DNA of 11,925 bases from Cyanobacteria bacterium UBA3803 (GTDB lineage Bacteria > Cyanobacteriota > Vampirovibrionia > Gastranaerophilales > Gastranaerophilaceae): contig DFEL01000123.1 of the NCBI GenBank assembly GCA_002369055.1, forward strand, positions 1 to 11,925. Reading direction: 5' to 3'. The notes below the pieces were generated by a model, which searched no databases, was not told where the DNA came from, and was given only the letters and a program-made list of their open reading frames with translations. Positions 1 to 6,666 of this stretch are shown here, one piece after another. Positions within the stretch are counted from its first letter, which is position 1. Every line of letters begins with the position of its first letter. Both the position numbers and the translations under genes were made by a program.

Positions 1-66
1 GAGTAGGGCTCGAACCTACAACCTACCGGTTAACAGCCGGTTGCTCCACCATTGAGCTATCGAGGA
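1..66 (-). tRNA. tRNA-Asn (anticodon GTT), 3' end cut off by the window edge
   Basis: Read on the minus strand, this folds as a tRNA. The 5' acceptor strand TCCTCGA is at 66-60. The anticodon arm has a 5-bp stem (ACCGG/CCGGT) around the loop CTGTTAA, with anticodon GTT at 34-32. The T arm is GTAGG-TTCGAGC-CCTAC at 19-3. Only two bases (TC) of the 3' acceptor strand remain at 2-1, so the remaining acceptor bases, discriminator base and any CCA lie outside the window. The GTT anticodon reads AAC/AAU codons for asparagine. A good promoter sits just upstream at 80-108. Confidence 0.95.
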
Positions 67-79
67 ATATCGTATTTAT

Positions 80-108
80 ATTATATCAAAGACTTTTTTT
101 CTTGTAAA
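80..108 (-). promoter_or_regulatory. Promoter of the tRNA-Asn gene
   Basis: On the minus strand, TTTACA (108-103) is followed after exactly 17 bases by a perfect TATAAT (85-80). The predicted start is about position 73, giving a 5' leader of some seven bases before the mature tRNA at 66. The promoter lies in the short space after the stop codon of the ABC transporter gene (118-120), so the tRNA need not depend on read-through. No terminator is visible between the two genes, so read-through remains possible. Confidence 0.75.
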
Positions 109-117
109 GTGGTTTAT

Positions 118-1878
118 TTAAAATTTTGATAGTTTTATTAAGTTTTTAAAATCTTCATTTCGATTTTTTATATCCGTATAACTACCTATATCAACAATTT
201 CACCTGATTTTACATATATTAATTTATCACATTCTTTTAACGTTGCCAAGCGATGTGCTATTATTATTATTGTTTTTTCTCCTTTTATACTTTTTAACAT
301 TTGCATTATTTCTTTTTCTGTTTCAACATCCAAAGCTGATGTTGCTTCATCTAAAACAATTATTTCAGGATTTTTATATAATGCTCTTGCTATCATCAAA
401 CGTTGTTTTTGACCTTGTGATAAACCTATTATTTTACTGTTCAATCCACCATTGCTTTCTACAACTTCATTCAAACAAGCACGTTTTATACACTCCTTAA
501 CTTTTTGAATATCTATTTTATCTTCTTCTATACCCCATGCAACATTATTTTTATAACTCTCATCCAGTATGTTCATATCTTGCGGAACATAACTTATTAT
601 TTGTCTATAACTATCCACATTTGCCAGTGTAAGCTCTTTATCATCAACGAATATTTCTCCGCTATCAACAGGCAATAAACCCATTATTATATCAGCCAAA
701 GTACTTTTACCTGCACCTGATAATCCTGTTATACCTACTATTTCACCTTTTTTAATTTCAAAAGAGATATCTTTTAATACTTGTATATTTTCTTTATACC
801 CAAAATTTACATTTTTAAGTTTTAGACTGTTTTTATACGTAAATTCTTCATCACTTAAACTTTTAACAGAAAATTTATCAAATTTATTTTTTTCATATTC
901 TTCATTCATTTTTTTAATCATTTCTTTTGAAGAATTCATGTGATTCATAGCAACTTGAATACGATTTAACGATGGTGCAATTCTGAATATTACTGCAAGA
1001 ATTAAGCCATAAGACGCTATTATTTTCGATGAATCATTAATATTTTGATAAGTAATAAAACCTGCAATTACTATCAATGCCATTACAAGCAACATTTCAA
1101 CCATATAAGGCGGAATTGCGGCAAAGAAAGAATTTTTGAATATTACATTGTTATTTTCCCTTTGAATATTTAAAAATTTATTTAAAAAAAACTTCTCCGC
1201 AGAAAAAATCCTTATTTCTTTCAAATTCTTAACGTTTTCAATAACCTGATTATTATTTTTCAATGAAAATTCAAGCATTTTGGGTGCCAAAACTTCTGTT
1301 CTTTTTTTAAAAAATTTATTTAAGCAATATAAGCACAAGGCAACTAATATTATCGTAAATAAAGCAATCAGCGAAAATTTAATCAATAATAAAGTTAAAA
1401 TCAAAAAAATTATAATACCATTTGTTATAAAAACAAGAGTTCTTAAAACAAATGTTTCCAGTGTCTGTGAACTTAAAACAGTAAGATTATATATTTTTTC
1501 AGAATTTGTATCCGCATAAAGCTTTTTATATGGTGCATACAAATAAAATTGCATTAACATCTCATTTATATCATTTTTCCAGCTTATAACAAACTTATTC
1601 TGCAAATAGGTGCAAATTATCATAAGTATATTCTTAAGCACAAACATTAAAATAATCAGAAAACCTATTAAAACAAGTTGATAAAATTCATTTATAAAAT
1701 TATTGAATAAATTAATTGAATTATTAGGCTTAATAACCATTATCAAGAACGGATATACAAGACCAACTCCAATAAATTCCAAGCATCCTGCAAGAACAGA
1801 AATACAAATAAAAAGAAAAATTTTTATACTCCTGTTTTTTCCATAATATTTAATAAATTTTAAAAATTGCTTTAACAT
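118..1878 (-). CDS. ABC exporter, PglK/MsbA-like lipid or glycolipid flippase
   Basis: A 586-residue half-transporter with a membrane domain fused to an ATPase. Residues about 20-300 carry hydrophobic segments of the type I exporter fold (for example 20-48, 68-93, 147-185, 255-300). The nucleotide-binding domain has Walker A GLSGAGKST (385-393), Q-loop Gln434, signature LSQGQ (486-490), Walker B IIVLDE (506-511) and H-loop His542, so it looks catalytically complete. Two subunits would form the working dimer in the inner membrane. The N-terminal layout with a Glu-rich first helix resembles PglK-type flippases, which turn over lipid-linked oligosaccharides; lipid A or peptide export are alternatives. 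The sugar aminotransferase and glycosyltransferases in the window favour a glycan substrate, by inference. The ATG at 1878 has AGGA only two bases upstream, too close for normal Shine-Dalgarno use. A TAAAAT at 1890-1885 ends six bases before the ATG, so the mRNA may be leaderless. Confidence 0.9.
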   Translation of the reverse strand: MLKQFLKFIKYYGKNRSIKIFLFICISVLAGCLEFIGVGLVYPFLIMVIKPNNSINLFNNFINEFYQLVLIGFLIILMFVLKNILMIICTYLQNKFVISWKNDINEMLMQFYLYAPYKKLYADTNSEKIYNLTVLSSQTLETFVLRTLVFITNGIIIFLILTLLLIKFSLIALFTIILVALCLYCLNKFFKKRTEVLAPKMLEFSLKNNNQVIENVKNLKEIRIFSAEKFFLNKFLNIQRENNNVIFKNSFFAAIPPYMVEMLLVMALIVIAGFITYQNINDSSKIIASYGLILAVIFRIAPSLNRIQVAMNHMNSSKEMIKKMNEEYEKNKFDKFSVKSLSDEEFTYKNSLKLKNVNFGYKENIQVLKDISFEIKKGEIVGITGLSGAGKSTLADIIMGLLPVDSGEIFVDDKELTLANVDSYRQIISYVPQDMNILDESYKNNVAWGIEEDKIDIQKVKECIKRACLNEVVESNGGLNSKIIGLSQGQKQRLMIARALYKNPEIIVLDEATSALDVETEKEIMQMLKSIKGEKTIIIIAHRLATLKECDKLIYVKSGEIVDIGSYTDIKNRNEDFKNLIKLSKF

Positions 1879-1884
1879 ATCCTA

Positions 1885-1890
1885 ATTTTA
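1885..1890 (-). promoter_or_regulatory. Candidate -10 box of the ABC exporter gene
   Basis: TAAAAT on the minus strand (1890-1885) is followed by six bases and then the ATG at 1878, so the predicted +1 is the A of the start codon. No convincing -35 hexamer is visible 16-18 bases upstream in this very AT-rich stretch. Support comes mainly from the identical spacing at two other genes in the window. Confidence 0.35.
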
Positions 1891-1931
1891 CATTAAAAAA
1901 ACATTAATATATTTTATTGTTAAAAAAAATA

Positions 1932-1964
1932 TGTTAAAATAAAGAATGTAGATATAAGAAGGAG
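1932..1964 (+). promoter_or_regulatory. Extended -10 promoter and ribosome binding site of the Bax-inhibitor gene
   Basis: TG-T-TAAAAT at 1932-1940 matches an extended -10 element. The best -35 match, TTGTTA at 1917-1922, is spaced too closely to pair with it, so the promoter probably relies on the TG extension. AAGGAG at 1959-1964 lies 10 bases before the ATG at 1975, a normal Shine-Dalgarno arrangement that supports that start. Confidence 0.45.
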
Positions 1965-1974
1965 AAAAAAAAAC

Positions 1975-2706
1975 ATGTCAAATCCTGTTTTTTCAAGACA
2001 AGCTCTTGAAGGTAATGAGCGAATTTTAAGTGGTGAACCAATGACAATAAATGGTGCCGTAAACAAAACATTTATTCTTTTTGTTTGCCTGTTATTAACA
2101 AGTGTGTATGAATTTATGCTTTATGCACAAGGTTTTTCAGACAAAGCCGCAGCACTTATGATGGGCGGTTTTGTAGGTTCAATAATTTCATTTATTGTTA
2201 TTATGTTTGCAAGAAAAACTCTTAAATTCATGGCACCTGTATATGCTCTTTGTGAAGGTCTTGTATTAGGTGGTTTATCCGTTATGTTTGAAGCAAAATA
2301 TCCCGGCATTGTAATTCAGGCTGTTGGCTCAACTTTTATGGCATTTTTTGTAATGCTTGCACTATATAAAGCAGGGATTATTAAATGCACCGAAAAATTC
2401 AGAAGTGTACTGATGATTTCTATGTTATCTATTTTAGGAATTTATTTGGTACAAATTATAGGTTCATTTTTCCACATGAGCGTTCCCGGTTTATTTGGTT
2501 CTGGTCTTGTTGGTATCGGTTTCAGTGCAATTGTTTGTGTTATTGCAGCACTTAACTTTATTATCGATTTTAAAACAATTGAAGACGGTGCTGAAACAAT
2601 GGCTGACAAATCTTTTGAATGGTACTGTGCATTTGGTTTGATGGTAACATTTGTTTGGTTATACATAGAAATTTTAAACTTGCTTGCAAAACTTCGTGAC
2701 AGATAA
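1975..2706 (+). CDS. Bax inhibitor-1/YccA-like family integral membrane protein (PF12811 type)
   Basis: A 243-residue polytopic protein with about seven hydrophobic segments (roughly 31-52, 60-79, 86-105, 113-132, 144-166, 173-196, 216-239) and a hydrophilic N-terminus of about 28 residues. Family hallmarks are the MT-x-x-GAVNKT start of the domain (23-32), PVYALCEGLVLGGLS (88-102) with Glu94, and the C-terminal DFKTIEDGAE (198-207) followed by EWYCAFGLMVTFVWLY (215-230). Asp198 and Asp204 lie where the pH-sensing acidic residues of related BI-1 proteins sit, so a proton-regulated calcium leak or ion-homeostasis role is possible. The function of the PF12811 branch in bacteria is not settled. 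The gene is monocistronic: it has its own promoter and ribosome binding site and is closed by the terminator at 2724-2761. Nothing links it to the glycan genes beyond position. Confidence 0.92.
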   Translation: MSNPVFSRQALEGNERILSGEPMTINGAVNKTFILFVCLLLTSVYEFMLYAQGFSDKAAALMMGGFVGSIISFIVIMFARKTLKFMAPVYALCEGLVLGGLSVMFEAKYPGIVIQAVGSTFMAFFVMLALYKAGIIKCTEKFRSVLMISMLSILGIYLVQIIGSFFHMSVPGLFGSGLVGIGFSAIVCVIAALNFIIDFKTIEDGAETMADKSFEWYCAFGLMVTFVWLYIEILNLLAKLRDR

Positions 2707-2723
2707 AAATTTTAATCATATTA

Positions 2724-2761
2724 AAAAAGGTGATAACTAAAATTATAGTTATCACCTTTTT
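2724..2761. terminator. Bidirectional intrinsic terminator between convergent genes
   Basis: A perfect inverted repeat: 2724-2739 pairs with 2746-2761 (16 bp), leaving a six-base loop. Runs of A on the left arm and T on the right give a U-tract in both transcripts. It lies 18 bases after the stop of the Bax-inhibitor gene and 21 bases after the stop of the convergent aminotransferase gene, so it can end both messages. Confidence 0.9.
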
Positions 2762-2781
2762 AATATCAATAATTACGTATT

Positions 2782-3900
2782 TTATGCTAAAGCTTTTGAT
2801 TCTTCAACACATTGAATTAAAGTATCGGCAACTGTTTGTTGTTCTTCTTTTGTCAATTCAGGGAACATTGGAAGTGAAATAACAACTTCTGTATTTTTTT
2901 CTGTAATTGGTAAAGAACCTTTACCCATGCCTAAATATTCATGAACTTTTTGCATGTGTAATGGAATTGGATAATATAACATTGCACCTATACCTTTTTC
3001 TTGAAGCATTTTGTGTATGTTATCTCTGTTAGGGATTTTTACTGTGTATTGGTGATATACACAATATGTATCATCCAATTCTTTTGGAGTTACAATATCC
3101 GAACATTTTGCAAATAATTCATTGTATCTGTATGCGTTTTCACGTCTTTTTTTGTTCCATTCGTTAATATGTTTTAATTTAACTCTTAAAATTGCTGCTT
3201 GAACTTCATCAAGTCTTGAATTTACACCAATTTCGTCATGATGATAACGAATAGCCCCACCGTGATTTCTCAAAGCAACTACTCTATCCTTAATCATATC
3301 TGAATTTGTTGTTAATAATCCGCCATCACCCATAGCACCAAGATTTTTTGTAGGATAGAAGCTAAAGCAACCTATATCACCTAAAGAACCAACCATTTTA
3401 CCTTTATACAAAGCACCAATTGCTTGGCAAGCATCTTCAATTACATATAAGTTATGACGTTTTGCAATATCTAAAATCATATCCATATCTGCCGGTTGAC
3501 CGTATAAATGAACAGGAATAATAGCTTTTGTTTTTGGGGTAATTGCATTTTCTATTTTTGCAGGGTCAATATTGAATGTATCTGCATTAATATCAACAAA
3601 TACGGGTTTTGCACCAACAATACCTATTGCTTCTGCTGTTGCAACAAATGTAAATGCTGTTGAAATAACTTCATCACCCGCACCTATATCTAACGCTCTT
3701 AATGCCAAATGTAAAGCATCCGTGCCTGAATTTAAACATACGGAATGTTTTACACCGATAAATTCTGATAATTCTTGTTCAAGAGCTTTATTATGTTTGC
3801 CCAAAATGTATTGACCTGAGCGTAGAACTTCTAAAACTTCTTTTTCAACTTCTTCACCAATAGTTGCGTATTGTCTTTTTGAATCTAAAATAGGTATCAT
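2782..3900 (-). CDS. DegT/DnrJ/EryC1 sugar aminotransferase, WbpE/WlbC/FdtB-like
   Basis: A 372-residue PLP-dependent enzyme of normal family length. SGTDAL (58-63) binds the cofactor phosphate. EDACQA (155-160) supplies the aspartate that holds the pyridine nitrogen. FSFYPTKNLGAMGDGG (179-194) holds the Schiff-base lysine Lys185. The stretch RYHHDEIGVNSRLDEVQAAI matches the substrate-side region of WbpE-type enzymes. Such enzymes transfer an amino group from glutamate to a nucleotide-linked keto-sugar to make 3-amino or 4-amino sugars for surface glycans. The exact nucleotide sugar cannot be read from the sequence, and no partner dehydrogenase, epimerase or acetyltransferase is in the window. 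The start is firm: AAGGAG at 3912-3907 precedes the ATG with ordinary spacing. It follows the LuxR-type gene by 65 bases on the same strand, with its own promoter candidate in the gap, and ends at a shared terminator. Confidence 0.9.
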   Translation of the reverse strand: MIPILDSKRQYATIGEEVEKEVLEVLRSGQYILGKHNKALEQELSEFIGVKHSVCLNSGTDALHLALRALDIGAGDEVISTAFTFVATAEAIGIVGAKPVFVDINADTFNIDPAKIENAITPKTKAIIPVHLYGQPADMDMILDIAKRHNLYVIEDACQAIGALYKGKMVGSLGDIGCFSFYPTKNLGAMGDGGLLTTNSDMIKDRVVALRNHGGAIRYHHDEIGVNSRLDEVQAAILRVKLKHINEWNKKRRENAYRYNELFAKCSDIVTPKELDDTYCVYHQYTVKIPNRDNIHKMLQEKGIGAMLYYPIPLHMQKVHEYLGMGKGSLPITEKNTEVVISLPMFPELTKEEQQTVADTLIQCVEESKALA

Positions 3901-3930
3901 CTTTTTCTCCTTTATTATGTCCTTATATTT

Positions 3931-3956
3931 AGTTTAACACAACAAGGTGATACCTT
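3931..3956 (-). promoter_or_regulatory. Candidate promoter with operator-like palindrome before the aminotransferase
   Basis: On the minus strand TG-T-TAAACT (3939-3931) fits an extended -10 element, with the predicted start about 25 bases before the aminotransferase ATG. Just upstream, AAGGT-GAT-ACCTT (3944-3956) is a 13-base inverted repeat with a three-base centre, in the spacer and -35 zone where no good -35 hexamer is seen. That arrangement would suit an activator-dependent promoter. Which protein binds is unknown; the adjacent GerE-type regulator is the obvious candidate. Confidence 0.35.
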
Positions 3957-3965
3957 TACATAAAT

Positions 3966-4298
3966 TTAATAATATTTTCTTTTTAGATAAAAACCGCATT
4001 TAGCAATAAAATCAATCATTTCAGAAGATTTCATAATCAAATTAAAATCATTTAACGAAATTAAATTATGATTACAAGCTATAAAAACTGCATTAGCACG
4101 ATTTTTTGCATGTAATTTTTCATAAATTTTTTCTAATTGTTTTTTTACCGTTGATAATGTTACTTTAAAAATTTTGGCTATCTGATTATTTTCAAAACCT
4201 GCCGCAACAAGAATTATTATTTCCAATTCTCGTCTGCTTAAAATATTTTTTTCATTCTCTAAAATAATGCCTTCGGGTAAAATTTCATGATTTCTCAT
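3966..4298 (-). CDS. Small stand-alone LuxR/GerE-type DNA-binding regulator
   Basis: A 110-residue protein consisting of little more than one GerE helix-turn-helix. Residues 20-75 show the family pattern: LSRRELEII (20-28), AAGFENNQIAKIF (32-44), and the recognition helix region TLSTVKKQLEKIYEKL (47-62) followed by the conserved NRANAV (66-71). There is no receiver, autoinducer or ATPase domain, only a short N-terminal arm and a basic tail rich in aromatic residues (GFYLKRKYY). It probably binds DNA as a dimer and regulates transcription; its signal and targets are unknown. Its neighbours, the codirectional aminotransferase and the divergent mtaB, are the first targets to suspect. No Shine-Dalgarno site precedes the ATG, and TAA lies in frame upstream, so no earlier start is available. 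TAAAAT at 4310-4305 ends six bases before the ATG, consistent with a leaderless message. Confidence 0.85.
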   Translation of the reverse strand: MRNHEILPEGIILENEKNILSRRELEIIILVAAGFENNQIAKIFKVTLSTVKKQLEKIYEKLHAKNRANAVFIACNHNLISLNDFNLIMKSSEMIDFIAKCGFYLKRKYY

Positions 4299-4304
4299 AC
4301 AATT

Positions 4305-4333
4305 ATTTTATGTTGTAATGTAGTCCTTTTGTA
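4305..4333 (-). promoter_or_regulatory. Candidate promoter of the LuxR-type gene
   Basis: TAAAAT at 4310-4305 on the minus strand is followed by six bases and the ATG at 4298, so +1 would be the start codon. With a 17-base spacer the -35 would be TACAAA at 4333-4328, a weak match. It abuts the -35 hexamer of the divergent mtaB promoter at 4334-4339, so polymerase binding on the two sides probably interferes. Confidence 0.4.
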
Positions 4334-4362
4334 TTGTACAAGTGGCTATTTTTTTATATAAT
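4334..4362 (+). promoter_or_regulatory. Strong promoter of mtaB, predicted leaderless start
   Basis: TTGTAC (4334-4339), 17 bases, then a perfect TATAAT (4357-4362). Six bases later comes the ATG at 4369, so the predicted transcription start is the first base of the start codon. The -35 hexamer is part of the palindrome TTGTACAA (4334-4341), which a regulator could occupy. Confidence 0.75.
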
Positions 4363-4368
4363 CGGGTT

Positions 4369-5658
4369 ATGAAAAATTATTTTTTAAAATCAATGGGCTG
4401 CAAATCAAACCAATTTGAAGGTGCTGTGATAGAAGAAAAACTTACAAATGCAGGTTACAATAAAGTTGATAAAATCGAAAATGCTGACTTGTACATTTTA
4501 AATTCTTGCTCTGTTACACATAAATCGGATAATGAAGCACTATATATTTTGAGAAATGCAAAACATATAAATCCTTCTATAAAAACTCTTATTACGGGAT
4601 GTATAGCACAAACAGAAAAAGAAAACTTACTTGAAAACGATTTTATAGATTTTGTCTTAGGAAATAACGAAAAATTTGATATTGTAAAATTCTTATCCTC
4701 TAACAAAAAAATTAATGTCGGTGACATTATGAACTTGTCTGAATTTAACGAAGTAACACTATGTGACACAATAAAGACACGTGCAAGCCTAAAAATTCAA
4801 GACGGATGTGATAATCGTTGTTCTTATTGCATAATTCCGTTTGCAAGGGGTAAATCTCGTTCTGCAAACAGTAAATTTATAATAGACCAAATAAACTTTT
4901 TTGAAGAACACGGTTTCAAAGAAGTTATTTTTACAGGTATTCACATCGGTCAATGGGGAAAAGAATGGGGAAAAACAATTCTTGACTTATTAAAAGAAGT
5001 TGAAAATAACACAAAAATAAGATATAGGCTTGGTTCTCTTAACCCATTGGAAATTACGGACGAATTACTTAATTTTTTATCAAAATCAGAACAATTCTGT
5101 CCTCATTTTCATCTTTCACTTCAATCTGCATGTAATAAAACTTTGGAACGAATGAACAGATTTTATAAAGTTGAAGATTATTTAGAACAAATTGAAAAAA
5201 TTAATTCAATGTTTAAACTACCATTTTTAGGGAGTGATATTATAGCAGGTTTTGTTGGTGAAACGGAAGAAGATTTTAAAATAACGCTTGAAAACCTTAA
5301 AAAATCAGGATTAACTGCTATTCATACCTTCCCTTATTCAATAAGAAAAGGTACACAAGCAGAAAATATGAACGGACATCTATCGGATAAAATAAAAGAA
5401 GAACGTGCAAATTTAATAAAACAAATTTCTTCACAAAAAACAAAAGAATTTATAGAAAAAAATATAGGAACACAACATAGCGTAATAATTGAGAAGCATC
5501 CGGATAAAAAAACAGGATTTTTAAAAGGCATGACTGAAAATTACTTAACGGTATTAATTAATTCAAAAGATAAAAATTTAATTAACACAACTCAAAATAT
5601 TACAATAACAAAAGCCGAAGAAAACCATATTTTAGGAAATTTAAACATTAATCAATAA
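4369..5658 (+). CDS. mtaB: MtaB-type tRNA (t6A37) methylthiotransferase, radical SAM
   Basis: A 429-residue enzyme that would convert t6A at position 37 of ANN-decoding tRNAs to ms2t6A in the cytoplasm, using S-adenosylmethionine and two 4Fe-4S clusters. The N-terminal methylthiotransferase domain has its three cluster cysteines: Cys11 in MGCKSNQFE, Cys47 in NSCSVT and Cys78 in TGCIAQ. The radical SAM motif CDNRCSYC gives Cys147, Cys151 and Cys154. The C-terminal part (about 370-429) fits a divergent TRAM domain. The N-terminal signature and NSCSVTHKSD resemble MtaB/YqeV rather than MiaB or RimO. A GTG nine codons upstream (4342) is in frame but lies inside the promoter, so I chose the ATG at 4369. 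There is no Shine-Dalgarno site, and the transcript is probably leaderless. The gene is followed by a 135-base gap with no recognisable terminator before the glycan operon. Confidence 0.9.
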   Translation: MKNYFLKSMGCKSNQFEGAVIEEKLTNAGYNKVDKIENADLYILNSCSVTHKSDNEALYILRNAKHINPSIKTLITGCIAQTEKENLLENDFIDFVLGNNEKFDIVKFLSSNKKINVGDIMNLSEFNEVTLCDTIKTRASLKIQDGCDNRCSYCIIPFARGKSRSANSKFIIDQINFFEEHGFKEVIFTGIHIGQWGKEWGKTILDLLKEVENNTKIRYRLGSLNPLEITDELLNFLSKSEQFCPHFHLSLQSACNKTLERMNRFYKVEDYLEQIEKINSMFKLPFLGSDIIAGFVGETEEDFKITLENLKKSGLTAIHTFPYSIRKGTQAENMNGHLSDKIKEERANLIKQISSQKTKEFIEKNIGTQHSVIIEKHPDKKTGFLKGMTENYLTVLINSKDKNLINTTQNITITKAEENHILGNLNINQ

Positions 5659-5672
5659 ATATTTCATAAGTG

Positions 5673-5701
5673 TTGTATATTGAAATTATTTGTATTATTA
5701 T
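5673..5701 (+). promoter_or_regulatory. Candidate promoter of the phosphonate-glycan operon
   Basis: TTGTAT (5673-5678), a 17-base spacer and TATTAT (5696-5701). The predicted start is near 5708, giving a leader of about 86 bases before the GT2 start codon that retains the Shine-Dalgarno site. It is the only well-spaced -35/-10 pair in the 135-base gap after mtaB. Confidence 0.55.
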
Positions 5702-5714
5702 AAGTTCAAGGTTG

Positions 5715-5726
5715 ATTTTGCAAAAT
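5715..5726. repeat. Perfect 12-base palindrome in the operon leader
   Basis: ATTTTGCAAAAT reads the same on both strands. It lies about 8-19 bases downstream of the predicted operon start at 5708, a position where a bound repressor would block initiation. In AT-rich DNA a palindrome of this length can occur by chance, so the operator role is only a suggestion. Confidence 0.3.
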
Positions 5727-5793
5727 AAACTCAAGTGGATTATGTTTAAAAATAATATAAAAATTTCATATATAATGAGAGGCAAAGCACATA

Positions 5794-6666
5794 ATGACTA
5801 AGTTATCTGTTATTGTTCCTTTCTATAATACTGAAGAATATATTGAAAAATGTTTGAATTCACTTGTTAATCAAACACTTGAAGATATTGAAATTATCCT
5901 TATAAACGATGGTTCTACGGATAATTCAATAAATATAGCAAAATCCTTTCAACAAAAAGACAATCGTATAAAGATTATAGAGCAGGAAAATAAAAAACAA
6001 GGTGCAGCAAGAAATGTGGGCATGAAAGCCGCAGAAGGCGAGTATATTGGTTTTGTAGATAGTGATGACTGGATTGATTTAGACTATTTTGAAAAATTAT
6101 ATAATGCTGCAAAAAAATATAATTCCGACATTGCACTGGCAACAAATGTTCGCATAGGTAACGGAAGAACAAAGAAACGTTTAAAAATAAAAGAAGAAAC
6201 ATTTAAAACATCACTTGAAGATAAATTTACGTTATGCAACCACTTTAAAAACGAATGTCCCACAAATAAAATATATAAAACAGAAATGTTACGTCAAAAC
6301 GATATAAAATGGCCTGAGCAAGTTTATTGTGAAGACAAATTATTTACTGCAAAAGCGGTATATTATGCAAATGGTATTGTTAGCGTACCAAATGTAAATT
6401 ATTATTATTTCAGAAATCCACATTCAACCGTAAATGTAAAAGATAAAACCCATTTGGCAATGTTTAACAGAGATAAAAATAATGCTAAACTGAACGTTTT
6501 GGAATTTTTCAGAAACCAAAATGCAAAATTTGCAGATAAAAAGTATTGGGCAGTGAAAAAGTTAAACAAATTTGGTATAATCCCTATGTTTAAAATTGCA
6601 GAAAGCGTTTGTACAGAAAGATTTTACTTGTTTTCATTTATTCCTGTCGGAGAAAAAACTTTATGA
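5794..6666 (+). CDS. Family 2 glycosyltransferase (GT-A fold)
   Basis: A 290-residue cytosolic or membrane-associated sugar transferase that uses a nucleotide-sugar donor to extend a surface glycan. The GT2 pattern is clear: SVIVPFYNTEEYIEKCLNSL (5-24), NDGSTDNS (38-45), QGAARNVGM (69-77) and the metal-binding DSDD (89-92). CPTNKIYKTEM (155-165) and the acidic pair Glu180-Asp181 fit the acceptor side. The C-terminal FYLFSFIP is typical of capsule-type GT2 proteins. There are no clear membrane spans. Donor and acceptor cannot be predicted. The ATG has AGAGG at 5778-5782 upstream with slightly long spacing. It is the first gene of a five-gene operon and its TGA stop overlaps the next start as ATGA (6663-6666), which implies translational coupling. 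Confidence 0.9.
   Translation: MTKLSVIVPFYNTEEYIEKCLNSLVNQTLEDIEIILINDGSTDNSINIAKSFQQKDNRIKIIEQENKKQGAARNVGMKAAEGEYIGFVDSDDWIDLDYFEKLYNAAKKYNSDIALATNVRIGNGRTKKRLKIKEETFKTSLEDKFTLCNHFKNECPTNKIYKTEMLRQNDIKWPEQVYCEDKLFTAKAVYYANGIVSVPNVNYYYFRNPHSTVNVKDKTHLAMFNRDKNNAKLNVLEFFRNQNAKFADKKYWAVKKLNKFGIIPMFKIAESVCTERFYLFSFIPVGEKTL

Noticed and set aside
2121..2755. Minus-strand open frames opposite the Bax-inhibitor gene
   Set aside because: Short, without ribosome binding sites or recognisable motifs, and opposite a clear family member. They are shadows of the real gene, as are other short antisense frames across the window.
4342..4368. GTG at 4342 as the start of mtaB, adding nine residues
   Set aside because: The codons lie within the predicted promoter, upstream of its +1, and the added residues do not fit the family N-terminus, which begins a few residues before MGCKSNQFE.
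5771..5776. Perfect TATAAT close to the GT2 start as the operon promoter
   Set aside because: No -35 hexamer at suitable spacing, and a start near 5783 would leave the Shine-Dalgarno AGAGG (5778-5782) outside the transcript.
5659..5793. Terminator after mtaB
   Set aside because: I looked for a stem followed by a T-run in the gap and found none. Read-through from mtaB into the operon cannot be excluded.
6609..6662. ATG at 6609 as start of the glycerophosphotransferase-like gene
   Set aside because: It would overlap the GT2 gene by 58 bases. The ATG at 6663 has GGAG at suitable distance and an ATGA overlap typical of coupled genes.
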